Below are positions 32,298-48,979 of a stretch of DNA of 64,000 bases, piece after piece. The position numbers and the translations under genes were made by a program. Below the pieces are notes generated by a model, which had not been told where the DNA came from, did no database searches, and saw only the letters and a program-made list of their open reading frames with translations. This DNA is from Flagellatimonas centrodinii (lineage in GTDB: Bacteria > Pseudomonadota > Gammaproteobacteria > Nevskiales > Nevskiaceae), in the NCBI RefSeq assembly GCF_016918765.2, contig NZ_CP092104.1:1240001-1304000 (forward strand), read 5' to 3'. Every line of letters begins with the position of its first letter. The first letter of the stretch is position 1.

Positions 32298-32580
32298 GGG
32301 GGCTCTCGAGGCGGCCAAATAATGAAGAATGAACACTGTACCGCAGGCGCCGGCTGGCGGCGCCTGTACAGCGTTGGCCTTTGGTCGAGTTCTGTGCCCA
32401 CTTCGACGGTGCCAGGACGACCGGCCGTGGACGCGGGGAGAACGGCTGACGTGACAGGGGTGATCGTCGTGCACGGCATGACGGCGCCGTCCTACGCCGG
32501 CTGACGCTTTCGGCGGAGGGCGCTTAATTGAACGGGCGGTCAGACTGCCGCCTCCCTCAATTTGCCCCAGGATTTCTACG
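32298..32580. other. Divergent intergenic region
   Basis: This 283-base space lies between the EAL gene (minus) and a lipoprotein gene (plus) and must hold both promoters. I see no gene, strong hairpin or recognisable operator. AGGA nine bases before 32581 is the lipoprotein ribosome-binding site. Confidence 0.4.
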
Positions 32581-33252
32581 ATGCGGACTTTCAACCCGGT
32601 CGCACCGACGCGTGCTGCGCTGCTCGCTCTTGTGCTGCTCACCGGCTGCAGTGGCGACGATGTCGCCGGCCCCCCGAACGAGGCCGAAGTTGGCGAACTC
32701 GCCTGCAACCAGTACACCCTGCCCGGCGCAACGGTGACGGCCACCCGCAGTGGCCTGCTGTGCACACTGCTCGGCGGACTTGCCTGTGCGGTGAACGACG
32801 GCATCAATGCCATCGATGGCAAGCCGTTCACGGCCGCCGAGGTGGTCTATCGCGCCGGCCTGCTCGACCCGCTGCTGATGGGCAGCTCCGGCCTCAAGGT
32901 GACCCTGCCGCAAGTGGTGCCGGCCGGCCGTTTGGCCAGCTTCGATGTGGCCGTCAATACCGGTCTGCTGGCGGCCACGGTGGGGCGCAACATTACCGTC
33001 AGTACCTCGCTCAACGGTACGCCGGCTGAAAGCCGCGGCACCGGCACCTTGCTGGCACTGGAAGTGTTCAACCTGCGCCGCGTGCTCGGAATCGAACTTG
33101 ACGCAGACGTGCAGCGCGGCCTGGTCGGCTTCATCAACACGATGCCGTACAACGAAATCGAACTGCGGGTGAGTTCGGCCATCCTCACGGTGGACCTGAC
33201 ACCCGCGCTCAAGGTGTACGACACCTGCCTGAACGGCGCCACCGCGCCCTGA
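32581..33252 (+). CDS. Lipoprotein of unknown function
   Basis: The 223-residue protein has a lipobox LTGC (Cys23) after LLALVLLTG, so it is membrane-anchored in the envelope. The body contains a Cys-containing GLLCTLLGGLACAVNDGIN segment and a beta-rich C-terminal half (LKVTLPQVVPAGRLASFDVAV, NTMPYNEIELRVSSAILTVDL) reminiscent of lipid- or ligand-binding barrels, but I cannot name a family. It is about 110 bases upstream of a TonB-dependent receptor gene, and the two could cooperate. Confidence 0.7.
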   Translation: MRTFNPVAPTRAALLALVLLTGCSGDDVAGPPNEAEVGELACNQYTLPGATVTATRSGLLCTLLGGLACAVNDGINAIDGKPFTAAEVVYRAGLLDPLLMGSSGLKVTLPQVVPAGRLASFDVAVNTGLLAATVGRNITVSTSLNGTPAESRGTGTLLALEVFNLRRVLGIELDADVQRGLVGFINTMPYNEIELRVSSAILTVDLTPALKVYDTCLNGATAP

Positions 33253-33363
33253 GGCGGCTGGACGCTCGGGGCAGACCGGCTGCGGCCTGCAGGCAACATG
33301 GCGACATCGTGAGACACTCTCCTCCAGCACGCGTAGACGTGTTGCCGCCCTTAGGAGACCCCC

Positions 33364-35397
33364 ATGACTGCCGCCCGCTGGCACCTTGCACTGTTGCTGT
33401 GTCTGCCCCTCCCCGCTGTCGCCGCGGATGACAGCGAAGCCGCCACCCCGCTTTCAACCGTGGAGGTGCGGAGCCCGCGCCTGACCACCCCGTGGCGGGA
33501 GATGCCCGCCAGCATCGGCGTGGTCGAGGCCGGTCAGCTTGCGGGCGCACCGGGCCTGGCCCTGGATGAGTCGCTGAACCGCATTCCCGGCGTCTACGCG
33601 CAGAACCGCTACAACCTCAATCAGGGGCTGCGGGTGTCGATCCGCGGCTTCGGCAGCCGCGCCAGTTTCGGCACCCGGGGTATCCGGGTAATGGTGGACG
33701 ACATTCCGTTGACCAACCCCGACGGCCAGACCGACCTCGATGCGCTCGACCTGGCGCTGGTCGAACAGGTCGAAGTGCTGCGCGGGCCGGCCTCGGCGCT
33801 CTATGGCAACGGCGCTGGCGGCGTCCTCTTCATCACCACTCGCGCATTGCCGGAGGCCGGCCTGGGCCGGCTTGATGTCGTCGCCGGTGAACTGGGCGAG
33901 CGGCGTATCCGCGGCGAGATTGGCGGTCAATTCGGCGATATCGGCGGGCTGCTGTCACTGGCGCATCGCGAAGTCGACGGCCACCGCGAAAACATGGCGG
34001 CCGACAGCCTGATCGGCAGCGGCCGGCTGGCCTGGCAGGTGGGCGGTGGGACCCTGCGCGCGGTGGTACAGACCCTGGAGATCGACGCTCAGGACCCGGG
34101 CGGGCTCAACCTCAACGAGCTGCAGGCGACTCCCGGGGCGGCCAACCCCAACGCGCTGCGCTTTGCCACCGCCGAAGCCATCGAGCAACAGCGGCTGGGC
34201 CTGAGTTATGTCGCCGGCCTCGGCGCGCGCACCGACTACCGGCTTCGCAGTTGGGTGGGTGAACGCGACTTTGCCAACAGCCTGCCTTTCGCCGGGGGTG
34301 GACAGTCGGCCTTCGAGCGCAGCCTGGGCGGACTCGGCGCGCAACTCGACCATCGCCTGCAGGCCCTGGGCGGCCTGCATCGGCTCAGCGTCGGCATCGA
34401 TTTCGAAACCCAGACCGATACCCGCAGCCGGTTCAACAACGGAGACGGCGGCGTACGCGGCGAGCAAACGCTGCTGCAGGACGAAAAGGCCGAGAGCCTG
34501 GGGCTGTTCGTCAGCGACCAGGTGGCCCTGGGCGAGGCCTGGGTGCTGGCGGCGGGCCTGCGCTACGACGACCTCACACTGTCGGTCGACGATGCCTTTC
34601 TCGCCGACGGCGATGACAGCGGGCGCCGACGCTTCGACAAGACCAGCTACAACCTGGGTCTGGGCTACCGGCCCGACCCGCAACGGCTGATTTTCGTGCG
34701 TTATGGCTCGGGCTTTGAAAGCCCGGCCAACAACGAGCTGGCCAACCCGGACGGCGGCGGCTTCAACCCCGCCCTGCAACCGGCCGAGGCCGACAATCTG
34801 GAACTGGGCCTCAAGCACGAAAGCCCACAATTGCGGGCAGAGCTGGTGCTGTATGCGATCCGCAACGAGGGCGAGCTGGTGCGCTTCGAGCTCGACAACC
34901 AGCCCGGCCGCAGCTTCTACCGCAACGCCGGCGCCAGCGACCGCCAGGGGGTGGAACTCAGTGCCATCTGGCAGGTGGCCGACCCGTTGACGCTCAGCCT
35001 CAGCTACAGCGTCAACGACTACCGGTTCCGGCAGTACCAGGTCGACGGCAATGACTTCGGCGGCAACGTGCTGCCGGGCACCCCGCGCCAGCAGCTGTTT
35101 GCTGAAGCGGCCTGGCAGCCGCGCCCGGGCTGGACCGCACGACTGCAGGGCGTGGCGCTGGACCGGGTGCTGGCTGACGATGCCAACACGGTGCGAGTCG
35201 CCGGCTACGTGGTGGCCAACGCACGCCTGGCCTGGTCGGGCGTGGTGGGCGGCCTGCAGCTGTCGCCCTGGCTGGCAGCAAACAACCTGTTCGATATCGA
35301 CTACATCGAAAACCTGCGGGTCAACGCCGGGTTTGGTCGTTACTACGAGCCAGCGGCCGGGCGGACGGTGGTCGGCGGCCTCAGCCTGCGCTTCTGA
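33364..35397 (+). CDS. TonB-dependent outer-membrane receptor
   Basis: The 677-residue receptor has a signal peptide ending AVAAD, a plug domain (about 30-160) with VRSPRLTTPWREMPASIGVV, VSIRGFGSRASFGTRGI and VEVLRGPASALYGNGAGGVL, and a 22-strand-type barrel ending GLSLRF with terminal Phe. AGGAG stands six bases before the ATG. It lacks an STN domain, so it is not a Fec-type sensor. The GFGSRASFGTRG and ISRN-like features are seen in siderophore and vitamin receptors, and the ligand cannot be inferred. Confidence 0.93.
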   Translation: MTAARWHLALLLCLPLPAVAADDSEAATPLSTVEVRSPRLTTPWREMPASIGVVEAGQLAGAPGLALDESLNRIPGVYAQNRYNLNQGLRVSIRGFGSRASFGTRGIRVMVDDIPLTNPDGQTDLDALDLALVEQVEVLRGPASALYGNGAGGVLFITTRALPEAGLGRLDVVAGELGERRIRGEIGGQFGDIGGLLSLAHREVDGHRENMAADSLIGSGRLAWQVGGGTLRAVVQTLEIDAQDPGGLNLNELQATPGAANPNALRFATAEAIEQQRLGLSYVAGLGARTDYRLRSWVGERDFANSLPFAGGGQSAFERSLGGLGAQLDHRLQALGGLHRLSVGIDFETQTDTRSRFNNGDGGVRGEQTLLQDEKAESLGLFVSDQVALGEAWVLAAGLRYDDLTLSVDDAFLADGDDSGRRRFDKTSYNLGLGYRPDPQRLIFVRYGSGFESPANNELANPDGGGFNPALQPAEADNLELGLKHESPQLRAELVLYAIRNEGELVRFELDNQPGRSFYRNAGASDRQGVELSAIWQVADPLTLSLSYSVNDYRFRQYQVDGNDFGGNVLPGTPRQQLFAEAAWQPRPGWTARLQGVALDRVLADDANTVRVAGYVVANARLAWSGVVGGLQLSPWLAANNLFDIDYIENLRVNAGFGRYYEPAAGRTVVGGLSLRF

Positions 35398-35406
35398 GTC
35401 GCCCAC

Positions 35407-35431
35407 AAAAAAGGGCCGGCATGGCCGGCCC
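35407..35431 (-). terminator. Terminator of the gltBD transcript, likely bidirectional
   Basis: GGGCCGGC pairs with GCCGGCCC around a 3-base loop. On the minus strand it is followed by six T residues, and it lies between the convergent ends of gltD and the receptor gene. Confidence 0.85.
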
Positions 35432-35449
35432 TGTTGCGACCTTCGGCGA

Positions 35450-41333
<5,884 letters not shown>

Positions 41334-41569
41334 TTACCATCACCTCACGTAAAAAAGGGCGGCGATCACCCCCGACCGCGCTCTCGTGAGAGGGCGGCCG
41401 CTGACTCACTCTTGGGAGGGGAGGCGCGGGGGACGTCGCTGCGGTGCAACATTAGAATTATAAGGACGCACCCCCCGGCGTCAATGTCGTACAGGTGCCA
41501 AGGGGGCCGCCGCACCCGGATTCTGATCGAGCGGCTATGCTCCGGCCGTCTCCCACCACCGGACACACG

Positions 41570-43453
41570 ATGCGTACTGCCTCCGCGTTCAGCCTGCTGC
41601 GCCAGCGCCGCTTCGGCTTCTTTTTCTGGACGCAGACCCTCGGTGCGTTCAACGACAACGTGTTCAAGAATGCGGTGGTGATCCTCATCACCTTCGGTAT
41701 CGCCGGCGTCGGCGCCGACCAGGCCAACCTCTACGTCAATCTTGCTGCCGGGCTGTTCATCCTGCCGTTCTTCCTGTTCTCCGCCACCGCCGGCCAGGTG
41801 GCTGAAAAATATGAGAAAGCGCGCCTGATCCGGGGCATCAAGGCACTTGAGATCGGCATCATGCTGCTGGGCGCGCTGGCGCTGTGGCAACAGAGTCTGC
41901 CGCTGCTGCTGGGTGTGCTGTTCCTGATGGGCAGCCAGTCGGCGCTGTTCGGGCCGGTGAAGTACGCGATCCTGCCGCAACACCTGGACGAGGCCGAACT
42001 GATCGGCGGCAACGCCTGGGTCGAGGCCGCCACGTTTCTGTCGATCCTGATCGGCACCCTGGTCGGCGGATGGCTGATCGCCCAGCAGGGTGGCGGCACC
42101 TGGGTGGCATTGGTGCTGGTGACGGTCGCGGCGCTCGGCTACCTCACCGCCCGCGGTATTCCGCGCGCCCTGCCCACCGCACCGGACCTGCGCATCAACT
42201 GGAACCCGCTGACCGAGACGGTCCGCAACCTGGCTTTCCTGCGGCGGGAGCGCACCGTATTCCTGTCGGTGCTGGGCATTTCCTGGTTCTGGTTCTTCGG
42301 CGCCCTGTTCCTGTCACAGCTGCCGAACTACACCAAGCTGCACCTGGGCGGCGACGAGACCGTGGTGACGCTGCTGCTGGCGGTGTTCTCGCTGGGTATC
42401 GGCGCCGGCTCGCTGCTGTGCGAGCGGCTGTCCGGGCGCCAGGTGGAGATCGGCCTGGTGCCGCTGGGCTCGATCGGACTGACGGTGTTCGGCATCGACC
42501 TGTTTCTGGCCGCGCCCGGCCTTGCCGCCGCACAGGGGCTGGATGCCACAGCGTTTCTGGGCCAGGCGGCGAACCACCGGGTGCTGTGGGACCTCGGCCT
42601 GATGGGCCTGTCGGGCGGCCTGTTCATCGTGCCGCTCTACGCGCTGGTGCAGACCCGCGCAGCGCCCGCCCATCGCTCTCGCGTCATCGCCGGCAACAAC
42701 ATCCTCAACGCGCTGTTCATGGTGGCGGCGGCGCTGACCGCGGTGGTGTTGCTGCAGGCCGGGCTCAGCATCCCGCAGCTATTCCTGGTGGCCACGCTGA
42801 TGAATGCCGCGGTGGCGGTGTTCATCTACAGCCTGGTGCCCGAGTTCCTGATGCGGTTCCTGGTGTGGATGCTGATCAACAGCCTCTACCGGATTCGCCG
42901 CCAGGGCCTGGCGCACATCCCCGACACCGGGCCGGCGCTGATCGTCTGCAACCATGTCAGCTTTGTCGACGCGCTGATCCTCGGCGGCAACATCCGGCGG
43001 CCGGTACGCTTCGTGATGTACCACAAGATCTTTCGCATTCCGGTGCTCAACTTCATCTTCTGCACCGCCCGCGCCATTCCCATCGCGCCCGCCAAGGAGG
43101 ACCCCGAGCTGATGGAGCGCGCCTTCGGCGAGATCGCAGCGGCGCTGGCCGCCGGCGATGTGGTGGGGATCTTTCCGGAGGGCGCGCTGACCGCCGATGG
43201 CGACATCGCCACCTTCCGTAGCGGGGTTGAACGGATCATCACCGCCAGCCCGGTGCCGGTGATCCCGATGGCTCTGCAGGGGCTGTGGGGCAGCCTGTTC
43301 AGCCGTCGTGACAGTTTCCTCGGCCGCTCGCGACTGCCGCGGCGCTTCTGGTCCCGCATCGGCATGGTGGCGGCGCCGCCGGTGCCGCCGGAACAGGTCA
43401 GCGCCGCCGGTCTGGAGGCGCAGGTGCGGGCGCTCCGCGGCGACTGGGCGTAG
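41570..43453 (+). CDS. MFS lysophospholipid transporter fused to PlsC-type acyltransferase
   Basis: The ATG at 41570 gives 627 residues. Residues 1-410 form a 12-helix MFS domain of the LplT type (QTLGAFNDNVFKNA near 20-33, GPVKYAILPQ near 129-138). Residues about 430-627 form a PlsC acyltransferase with the HxxxxD motif NHVSFVD and FPEGALT motif III. The arrangement matches the first two parts of Aas/LplT-Aas proteins, which re-acylate lysophospholipids at the inner membrane. The acyl-ACP synthetase third part is absent, so fatty acid must be activated by another protein. Confidence 0.9.
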   Translation: MRTASAFSLLRQRRFGFFFWTQTLGAFNDNVFKNAVVILITFGIAGVGADQANLYVNLAAGLFILPFFLFSATAGQVAEKYEKARLIRGIKALEIGIMLLGALALWQQSLPLLLGVLFLMGSQSALFGPVKYAILPQHLDEAELIGGNAWVEAATFLSILIGTLVGGWLIAQQGGGTWVALVLVTVAALGYLTARGIPRALPTAPDLRINWNPLTETVRNLAFLRRERTVFLSVLGISWFWFFGALFLSQLPNYTKLHLGGDETVVTLLLAVFSLGIGAGSLLCERLSGRQVEIGLVPLGSIGLTVFGIDLFLAAPGLAAAQGLDATAFLGQAANHRVLWDLGLMGLSGGLFIVPLYALVQTRAAPAHRSRVIAGNNILNALFMVAAALTAVVLLQAGLSIPQLFLVATLMNAAVAVFIYSLVPEFLMRFLVWMLINSLYRIRRQGLAHIPDTGPALIVCNHVSFVDALILGGNIRRPVRFVMYHKIFRIPVLNFIFCTARAIPIAPAKEDPELMERAFGEIAAALAAGDVVGIFPEGALTADGDIATFRSGVERIITASPVPVIPMALQGLWGSLFSRRDSFLGRSRLPRRFWSRIGMVAAPPVPPEQVSAAGLEAQVRALRGDWA

Positions 43454-43529
43454 CGGGGGCGCGAGAAGTGCGTCACCGCCGCCCGGCGAGACCTTAACGC
43501 GGACGCGGGGTGCGGCGGTTCGGGGCCGT

Positions 43530-43550
43530 CGCTGGACACGACGTCCAGCG
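43530..43550. repeat. Short hairpin of the GACA/GTCC type
   Basis: CGCTGGAC pairs perfectly with GTCCAGCG around ACGAC. It resembles the hairpins at 9640-9845 and sits in the 548-base gap between the MFS/PlsC gene and dgt. The rest of 43454-43675 shows repeat fragments (GTTGCTCG units) and no gene. Confidence 0.6.
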
Positions 43551-43675
43551 TCGAGCGATCCATGGATGGACTTGAGCGCGTCCCGAAGCGCTGTGCCGCG
43601 TGGCCGCCGGCACGGCGTTCGTTGCTCGTTGGTCGTTGCTCGAATGGTGCGGGGTGAACGACCGGACATGGATGA

Positions 43676-43934
43676 CCGGGCCGGAGTGGATTCGCGAAGT
43701 GACGCGTCGCCAGGATGGCCAGTGCCAAGGTTCATTCGCGGCACAACCCAACAGCGGCGTCGGTGCCGAGGGCTGTACTCCGTCGACACGCCTTCGTATT
43801 TCGGCTGCAGCGGTTTCGCCCTGCTGGGCGAGCCTCTTTTCTTTGCGTGCCCAAAGAAAAGAGGCGAAAAGAAAGGGCACCCGGAGAGGGCGCCGGCTTC
43901 GCCGGTCCCCGGCCGCTCTGCCGTGCTCGGGGCC
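43676..43934. repeat. Intergenic repeat copy B (inverted relative to 9869-10126)
   Basis: This is the second long copy of the hairpin-rich repeat, in opposite orientation to copy A. It carries a perfect 13-bp stem CCTCTTTTCTTTG/CAAAGAAAAGAGG (43833-43864) and the segments GGCACCCGGAGAGGGCGCCG and CCCGGCCGCTCTGCCG. I see no gene inside it. From 43935 to the dgt stop at 44002 nothing further is recognised. Confidence 0.85.
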
Positions 43935-44001
43935 GGTCCTCGCGCTTTTGCTTCTAACGAATCACCGGGCACCAGTCACATATCACGACGCCGCAGGCAC
44001 C

Positions 44002-45138
44002 TCAGCGCAATCGACGGAGGTCAAAGATCCGTTCGTGCTCATCCAAGGCATAGCGGTCGGTCATCCCCGCAATGTAGTCCGCCACCACCCGCGCCCGGTC
44101 CGCGTCGTCGCCCGCCTGCTGGGCATGGGCATGAAACTGCGGTGGCAACAGCCGGATATCGCCCATGAAGGCATCGAACAGCGCGCGGATCACCCGCTGG
44201 GCCTTGTGCATCATCCGGTAGACCTGCGGATGACGGTACAGGTGATCCATCAGAAAACGCTTCAATATCCGGTTATCTTCGGCGATTTCCGCCGAAAAAG
44301 AGATTAACGGTTTGTTCTGCGCGCGAACCGCATCAGCCGAATCAATGCCCTCGAGCCGCGCCGCCGAGTGGGCGGTGAGATCGACCACCAGGGTGTTGAC
44401 GATGCGGCGGATGGTTTCGTGGCGTTCCTGCCGCGGGGTCAGCGTCGGGTACCGCGCCAGCACCGCATCGTGATGCCGGCGGAACAGGGGCACATCGCGC
44501 AGCTGCGGCAAGGTCAGCAGGCCGGCGCGGACACCGTCATCCATGTCGTGGTTGTGATACGCGATCTCGTCGGCCAGGTTGGCCAGTTGCGCCTCACAGC
44601 CGGGTTGGGTGCGGGCGAGAAAGCGTTCGCCGACATCCCCGAGCGTGCGGGCCCGTGCGGCGGAGCAATGCTTGAGGATGCCCTCGCGGGTCTCGAAGGT
44701 GAGATTCAGGCCCTGAAATTCGGCGTACTTGTCTTCCAGCACGTCGACCACCCGCAGACTCTGGGCGTTGTGCTCGAAACCGCCAAAGTCCCGCATACAG
44801 GCGTTGAGCGCGTCCTGACCGGCGTGGCCGAACGGCGTGTGCCCGAGGTCATGGGCCAGTGAGATGGCCTCGCAGAGGTCTTCGTTGAGGCTCAGCGTGC
44901 GCGCCAGGGTCCGGGCGATCTGCGCCACTTCGAGTGAATGTGTGAGGCGGGTGCGAAACAGGTCGCCCTCGTGATTGACGAAGACCTGGGTCTTGTACTC
45001 CAGACGCCGGAAAGCGGAGGAGTGGATGATCCGATCCCGGTCTCGCTGGTATTCGGTGCGCGGGGTGGCGGGCGGCTCGGAATGTCGGCGGCCGCGACTG
45101 GCCTGCGGCCGCGCGGCATAGGCGGCCAGTTCCATCAT
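44002..45138 (-). CDS. dgt: dGTPase-like deoxyribonucleotide triphosphohydrolase
   Basis: The 378-residue HD-domain protein has the paired metal motifs THSLEVAQIARTLA (His near 68) and HDLGHTPFGHAGQDAL (near 95-110), then NLADEIAYHNHDMDDG, typical of the dGTPase family of about this length. It removes triphosphate from dNTPs and helps control pool balance. The start overlaps the aroB stop (ATGATGG), as in many proteobacteria with aroKB-dgt order. Confidence 0.93.
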   Translation of the reverse strand: MMELAAYAARPQASRGRRHSEPPATPRTEYQRDRDRIIHSSAFRRLEYKTQVFVNHEGDLFRTRLTHSLEVAQIARTLARTLSLNEDLCEAISLAHDLGHTPFGHAGQDALNACMRDFGGFEHNAQSLRVVDVLEDKYAEFQGLNLTFETREGILKHCSAARARTLGDVGERFLARTQPGCEAQLANLADEIAYHNHDMDDGVRAGLLTLPQLRDVPLFRRHHDAVLARYPTLTPRQERHETIRRIVNTLVVDLTAHSAARLEGIDSADAVRAQNKPLISFSAEIAEDNRILKRFLMDHLYRHPQVYRMMHKAQRVIRALFDAFMGDIRLLPPQFHAHAQQAGDDADRARVVADYIAGMTDRYALDEHERIFDLRRLR

Positions 45139-46223
45139 GTGGTGAAGGCCGCCAGGGTCTCGTGTAGCCGCTCGGTGGCGAAATCAGCGGTCAGCGTGGC
45201 CATACCCATGGACCGCAGCAGCACCAACCGCAACTGTCCGCCCGCCACCTTTTTGTCATGACCCATGAGGTCGACGAAATCGGCCGGGGTCATGCCCGGC
45301 GGGGGCCGCACCGGCAGCCCGGCACGCGCAATCAGGGCGCGTGCCCGCTCGGCATCGACGGCGGGCAGCCAACCCTGTCGGGCTGACAGGTCGGCCGCCA
45401 TCACCATACCGGTGGCAACCGCTTCGCCATGCAGCCATTCGGTGTAGCCGGTGTAGGTTTCGATGGCATGGCCAAAGGTGTGCCCGAGATTGAGCAGGGC
45501 GCGCACCCCGCCCCCAACCGCTTCCCGTTCGTCCTCAACCACGATTCGGGCCTTCATCGCACAACAGTGCTCGATGGTATGCGCGGTGGTCTCCGGGTCA
45601 AGCGCCAACAGCGCGTCGAGATGATGCTCCAGCCAGCTGAAGAAGGCGGCATCGCCGAGCAGGCCGTACTTGATCACCTCGGCCATGCCCGCCAACAACT
45701 CGCGCCGCGGCAGCGTCTTCAGGGTGTCGGTATCGGCCACCACAGCCTGCGGCTGGTGAAAGGCACCAATCATGTTCTTGCCGCGTGAATGATTCACTGC
45801 GGTCTTGCCACCGACCGAAGAGTCGACCTGCGCCAACAGCGTGGTGGGAATCTGCAGAAAGTCGATGCCCCGCTGGTAGACCGCCGCACAGAAGCCCGCG
45901 AGGTCTCCGACCACCCCACCACCGAGCGCGATCAGCACCCCGTCGCGGGGCACTCGGCGCGCCAGCATCAGGTCCAGCAGGCGCTCGGCATTGTCCCAGC
46001 TCTTCGCGGCTTCGCCCGGCGGCAGAACCAGCAGCGCATCATCGGCGACCGGCAACGCGGCCCGCAGCGGTGCGAGATACAGCCCGGCCACTGTCTCGTC
46101 GGTCAGCAGAAAGCGGGGACGGTCCTTGATCGCGCGGTAACTGTCGACGTCGCCCAATTGTCCGGGGCCGATCCGTATCGGGTAGCGGCGCTCCGCCAAC
46201 TCCACCATCAATTCTCGTTTCAT
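45135..46223 (-). CDS. aroB: 3-dehydroquinate synthase
   Basis: The 362-residue enzyme makes 3-dehydroquinate from DAHP, the second step of the shikimate pathway. The NAD-binding [22 protein letters not shown] (split, near 102-122), [20 protein letters not shown], and metal ligands Glu in AEVIKYG and His in [11 protein letters not shown] are all present. It overlaps aroK by four bases and dgt by ATGA, indicating coupled expression. Confidence 0.97.
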   Translation of the reverse strand: MKRELMVELAERRYPIRIGPGQLGDVDSYRAIKDRPRFLLTDETVAGLYLAPLRAALPVADDALLVLPPGEAAKSWDNAERLLDLMLARRVPRDGVLIALGGGVVGDLAGFCAAVYQRGIDFLQIPTTLLAQVDSSVGGKTAVNHSRGKNMIGAFHQPQAVVADTDTLKTLPRRELLAGMAEVIKYGLLGDAAFFSWLEHHLDALLALDPETTAHTIEHCCAMKARIVVEDEREAVGGGVRALLNLGHTFGHAIETYTGYTEWLHGEAVATGMVMAADLSARQGWLPAVDAERARALIARAGLPVRPPPGMTPADFVDLMGHDKKVAGGQLRLVLLRSMGMATLTADFATERLHETLAAFTT

Positions 46224-46762
46224 GTCGTTTCCGCGGCCACCAGTGACCGTTCGATTTCGCGAACCAGCGATCGGGCGTTGCGGCCATCGGTGGCCACCAC
46301 GACGTGGGCGATCTCGCGATACAGCGGATCGCGTTGCTGGAACAGGCGCGACAGTATGGCGCGTGGCGGCTCGCCCGTGCGCAGCAGCGGCCGGTTGTCA
46401 CTCCGTGAGGTGCGATGCAGTTGCTGCCCGACCGACGCATGCAGGTAGATGACGCAGCCGCGCTCGTGCAGCGCCCGGCGGTTGTCGGGGTCGAGCACGG
46501 CGCCGCCGCCGGTGGCCAGAACGATGCCGTCGAGTTGGGTCAACTCGTCGATGATCTGCGCTTCGCGCTGGCGGAATCCGGCCTCCCCTTCGCGCTCGAA
46601 GATATACGGGATATCGACGCCAGTGCGCTGCTGGATTTCATGATCGGAGTCGATGAACCGCAGCCCCCGCAGATCGGCCAGACGGCGACCGACCGTCGTC
46701 TTGCCCGCCCCCATGGGGCCGACCAGAAACAGGCGCGTGGGGGTGGGTACCGGCGGGTTCAT
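46220..46762 (-). CDS. aroK: Shikimate kinase
   Basis: The 180-residue kinase has a Walker [10 protein letters not shown] (15-23), the shikimate-binding DSDHEIQ, the GEAGFRQRE lid region with ATGGGAVL (substrate Arg/Gly loop), and RPLL for the adenine pocket. It phosphorylates shikimate with ATP. Position between pilQ and aroB is the standard gammaproteobacterial order; 11 bases separate it from pilQ. Confidence 0.97.
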   Translation of the reverse strand: MNPPVPTPTRLFLVGPMGAGKTTVGRRLADLRGLRFIDSDHEIQQRTGVDIPYIFEREGEAGFRQREAQIIDELTQLDGIVLATGGGAVLDPDNRRALHERGCVIYLHASVGQQLHRTSRSDNRPLLRTGEPPRAILSRLFQQRDPLYREIAHVVVATDGRNARSLVREIERSLVAAETT

Positions 46763-46773
46763 TCGCCCGAAAA

Positions 46774-48960
46774 TCAGTTTACCCGCAGCCCTTCCTGGAT
46801 CATCTTCGGGGTCACGAAGATCAGCAATTCGCGCTTGGTATTGGAGCGGCTGTTGTTGCGGAACAGGTGCCCGAGAATGGGAATGTCGCCGAGCAACGGG
46901 ACCTTTGAGGCGTCCGTGCTGCTGGACTGCTCGAAGATGCCACCAAGCACGATGGTATCCCCCGTACGCACCAGCACCTGCGTCGACAGACGCCGGGTGT
47001 CGATGCTGGGCTGCGAGCCGCCGTTGCCGGAGGGCACGATCTGGCCAACGGTGTCGTTGGTGACGTCGAGATCCATCAGGATGCGGTTGTCAGGGGTGAT
47101 CTGTGGGGTCACGGTCAGGCTCAACACCGCCTTCTTGAAGGAGGTGGTGGACGCCTGATTGCCGCCCGCCGAGGTCTGGAAGGGGATTTCGGTACCCTGC
47201 TCGATGGTGGCCTGTTTGCCGTTGGCGGTGATCACTCGCGGCGTTGAAATCACTTCGCCCTTGCCCTCGGTCTGCAGGGCCGACAGCTCCAGGTCGATCA
47301 GGAAATCGGAGCCGAGAATGGCGAACGCGATTGACCCGGCGGTGCCACCCGAGGGTGCTGCCGGCAGGTTGACGTTGTAGCGGTTGAGCGATGACCCCGG
47401 CGGCGTCACCGGGAAACCGACCGGCGGCGTGAGGAAGTCGTTGACGATGGGATCGGTGCCGAGCGCATTGGTACCGCTGGTGGTGACCAGGCCGTTGCTG
47501 CCGCTCTCGGCAGCGGCGGTCACGCCGAAACGGGAACCGATATCGCGGCGGAAGTCGTCACGCGCAACCACGATGCGGGACTCGATCAAGACCTGCCGAA
47601 CGGGGACGTCGAGGCGCTCGATCAGGGCGCGTACTTCCGATAGCTTCTCTCGAGTGTCGAGCACGATCAGGGTGTTGGTGCGGTCGTCGACGGTGACCCG
47701 TCCGCGCTCTGACAGCAGCGAGGTTTCACCCGCACGCAACAGGTTGGCGATATCGGAGGCCTTGGCATAGTTGACCTGGATCAGCTCCGACCGCAGCGGC
47801 GCCAGCTGTACTTTCTGGGCGGCAGCCTCCATCTCGGCCTTTTCACGGGCGGCGATCTCGTCCATCGGCGCCACCAGCATGACGTTGCCCTGCTGGCGCA
47901 TGGCCAGACCCTTGGTGCGCATGATGATGTCGAGTGCCTGGTCCCACGGCACATTCTGCAGGCGCATCGCCACTTCACCCGAGACCGCGTCGCTGATCAC
48001 CATGTTGGTGCCGGCAACGTCGGCGATGATCTGCAGCAAGGAGCGCAGATCAATGCTCTGGAACGACAACGAGATGCGCTCGCCGGTGTACTGCGGTTGC
48101 GCGGCACGGCGGGCTTCGAGCTGGCTTTCGGTCAGCGGCTGCAACTCGAGGGTAAACAGTTCGTCGGACTGATATGCCAGCTGCTCGAAGTCGGCGTTTT
48201 CGACCGGGGTGATCCGCACCTCGACATTGATCCCGACCTGCCGGGCATCGACATATTTGGCCGGGGTGGCGAAATCGATCACATCCAGGCGCCGGGCCAG
48301 TGCGTCGGGCAACTGCACACTCTTGAACCGGGCCACGATCTGACCGTTCTCTTCGGTCACCTCCACCGGGGTGGCGACATCGCCAAGCCGCACCTGGACC
48401 CGTGCCTCGCCCTTCTCGCCGCGGCGGAAATCAATGTCGTTGATCATCGACGCGGCCGGCGCGAGACGCGACGGCGTTGCGGCGGCGGCACTGCTGCTGC
48501 TGCCGGTGGCAGATGCCATCGATGGCGCGCCTTCTGGCGACAGCTTGATGAAAATGCGGTTGCCCTCGGTGCGAATGCTGTGCGGCACCAGCTCGGTCAT
48601 CTCGACGACCACCCGTGTGCGTCCCTGGGCTTCGGCTGCTGCTACCGTCTGCACGCGTCCCTGGTTGATGCGGCGAAAGCGCTCGGCGAGCGCCAGACGG
48701 GTGTTGGGCAGGTCGACCGACAGTCGCGCCGGCTTCTCGATGGTAAAGCTGCTCGGCTCCGGGGCCGGACCGGACAGGCTGAGGGTGATCAGCACCTGTT
48801 CACGCGCCAGCGGCACCGCGTCCATCGACACCAGTGCGGGACGGCTGGTGTCTGCAGCCGGCACGCCCTGCGCCCCGGCCACCACCAGCCATGCAAGACC
48901 GAACACGCCCAGCAGGGCGACGGTCAGTTTCCGGGGAAAGTTCCAATTCATGTCTGCCAC
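46774..48960 (-). CDS. pilQ: Type IV pilus secretin
   Basis: The 728-residue protein has a signal peptide ([15 protein letters not shown]), two AMIN repeats (about 35-250) for peptidoglycan contact, the STN/secretin N0-like domain ([22 protein letters not shown] near 293-314), an N1 domain, and the secretin beta-barrel ([17 protein letters not shown] through [13 protein letters not shown]). It forms the outer-membrane ring through which the pilus passes. It is the last pil gene and runs into aroK. Confidence 0.96.
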   Translation of the reverse strand: MADMNWNFPRKLTVALLGVFGLAWLVVAGAQGVPAADTSRPALVSMDAVPLAREQVLITLSLSGPAPEPSSFTIEKPARLSVDLPNTRLALAERFRRINQGRVQTVAAAEAQGRTRVVVEMTELVPHSIRTEGNRIFIKLSPEGAPSMASATGSSSSAAAATPSRLAPAASMINDIDFRRGEKGEARVQVRLGDVATPVEVTEENGQIVARFKSVQLPDALARRLDVIDFATPAKYVDARQVGINVEVRITPVENADFEQLAYQSDELFTLELQPLTESQLEARRAAQPQYTGERISLSFQSIDLRSLLQIIADVAGTNMVISDAVSGEVAMRLQNVPWDQALDIIMRTKGLAMRQQGNVMLVAPMDEIAAREKAEMEAAAQKVQLAPLRSELIQVNYAKASDIANLLRAGETSLLSERGRVTVDDRTNTLIVLDTREKLSEVRALIERLDVPVRQVLIESRIVVARDDFRRDIGSRFGVTAAAESGSNGLVTTSGTNALGTDPIVNDFLTPPVGFPVTPPGSSLNRYNVNLPAAPSGGTAGSIAFAILGSDFLIDLELSALQTEGKGEVISTPRVITANGKQATIEQGTEIPFQTSAGGNQASTTSFKKAVLSLTVTPQITPDNRILMDLDVTNDTVGQIVPSGNGGSQPSIDTRRLSTQVLVRTGDTIVLGGIFEQSSSTDASKVPLLGDIPILGHLFRNNSRSNTKRELLIFVTPKMIQEGLRVN

Positions 48961-48979
48961 TCCAGGGTTCGGCCTCGGT

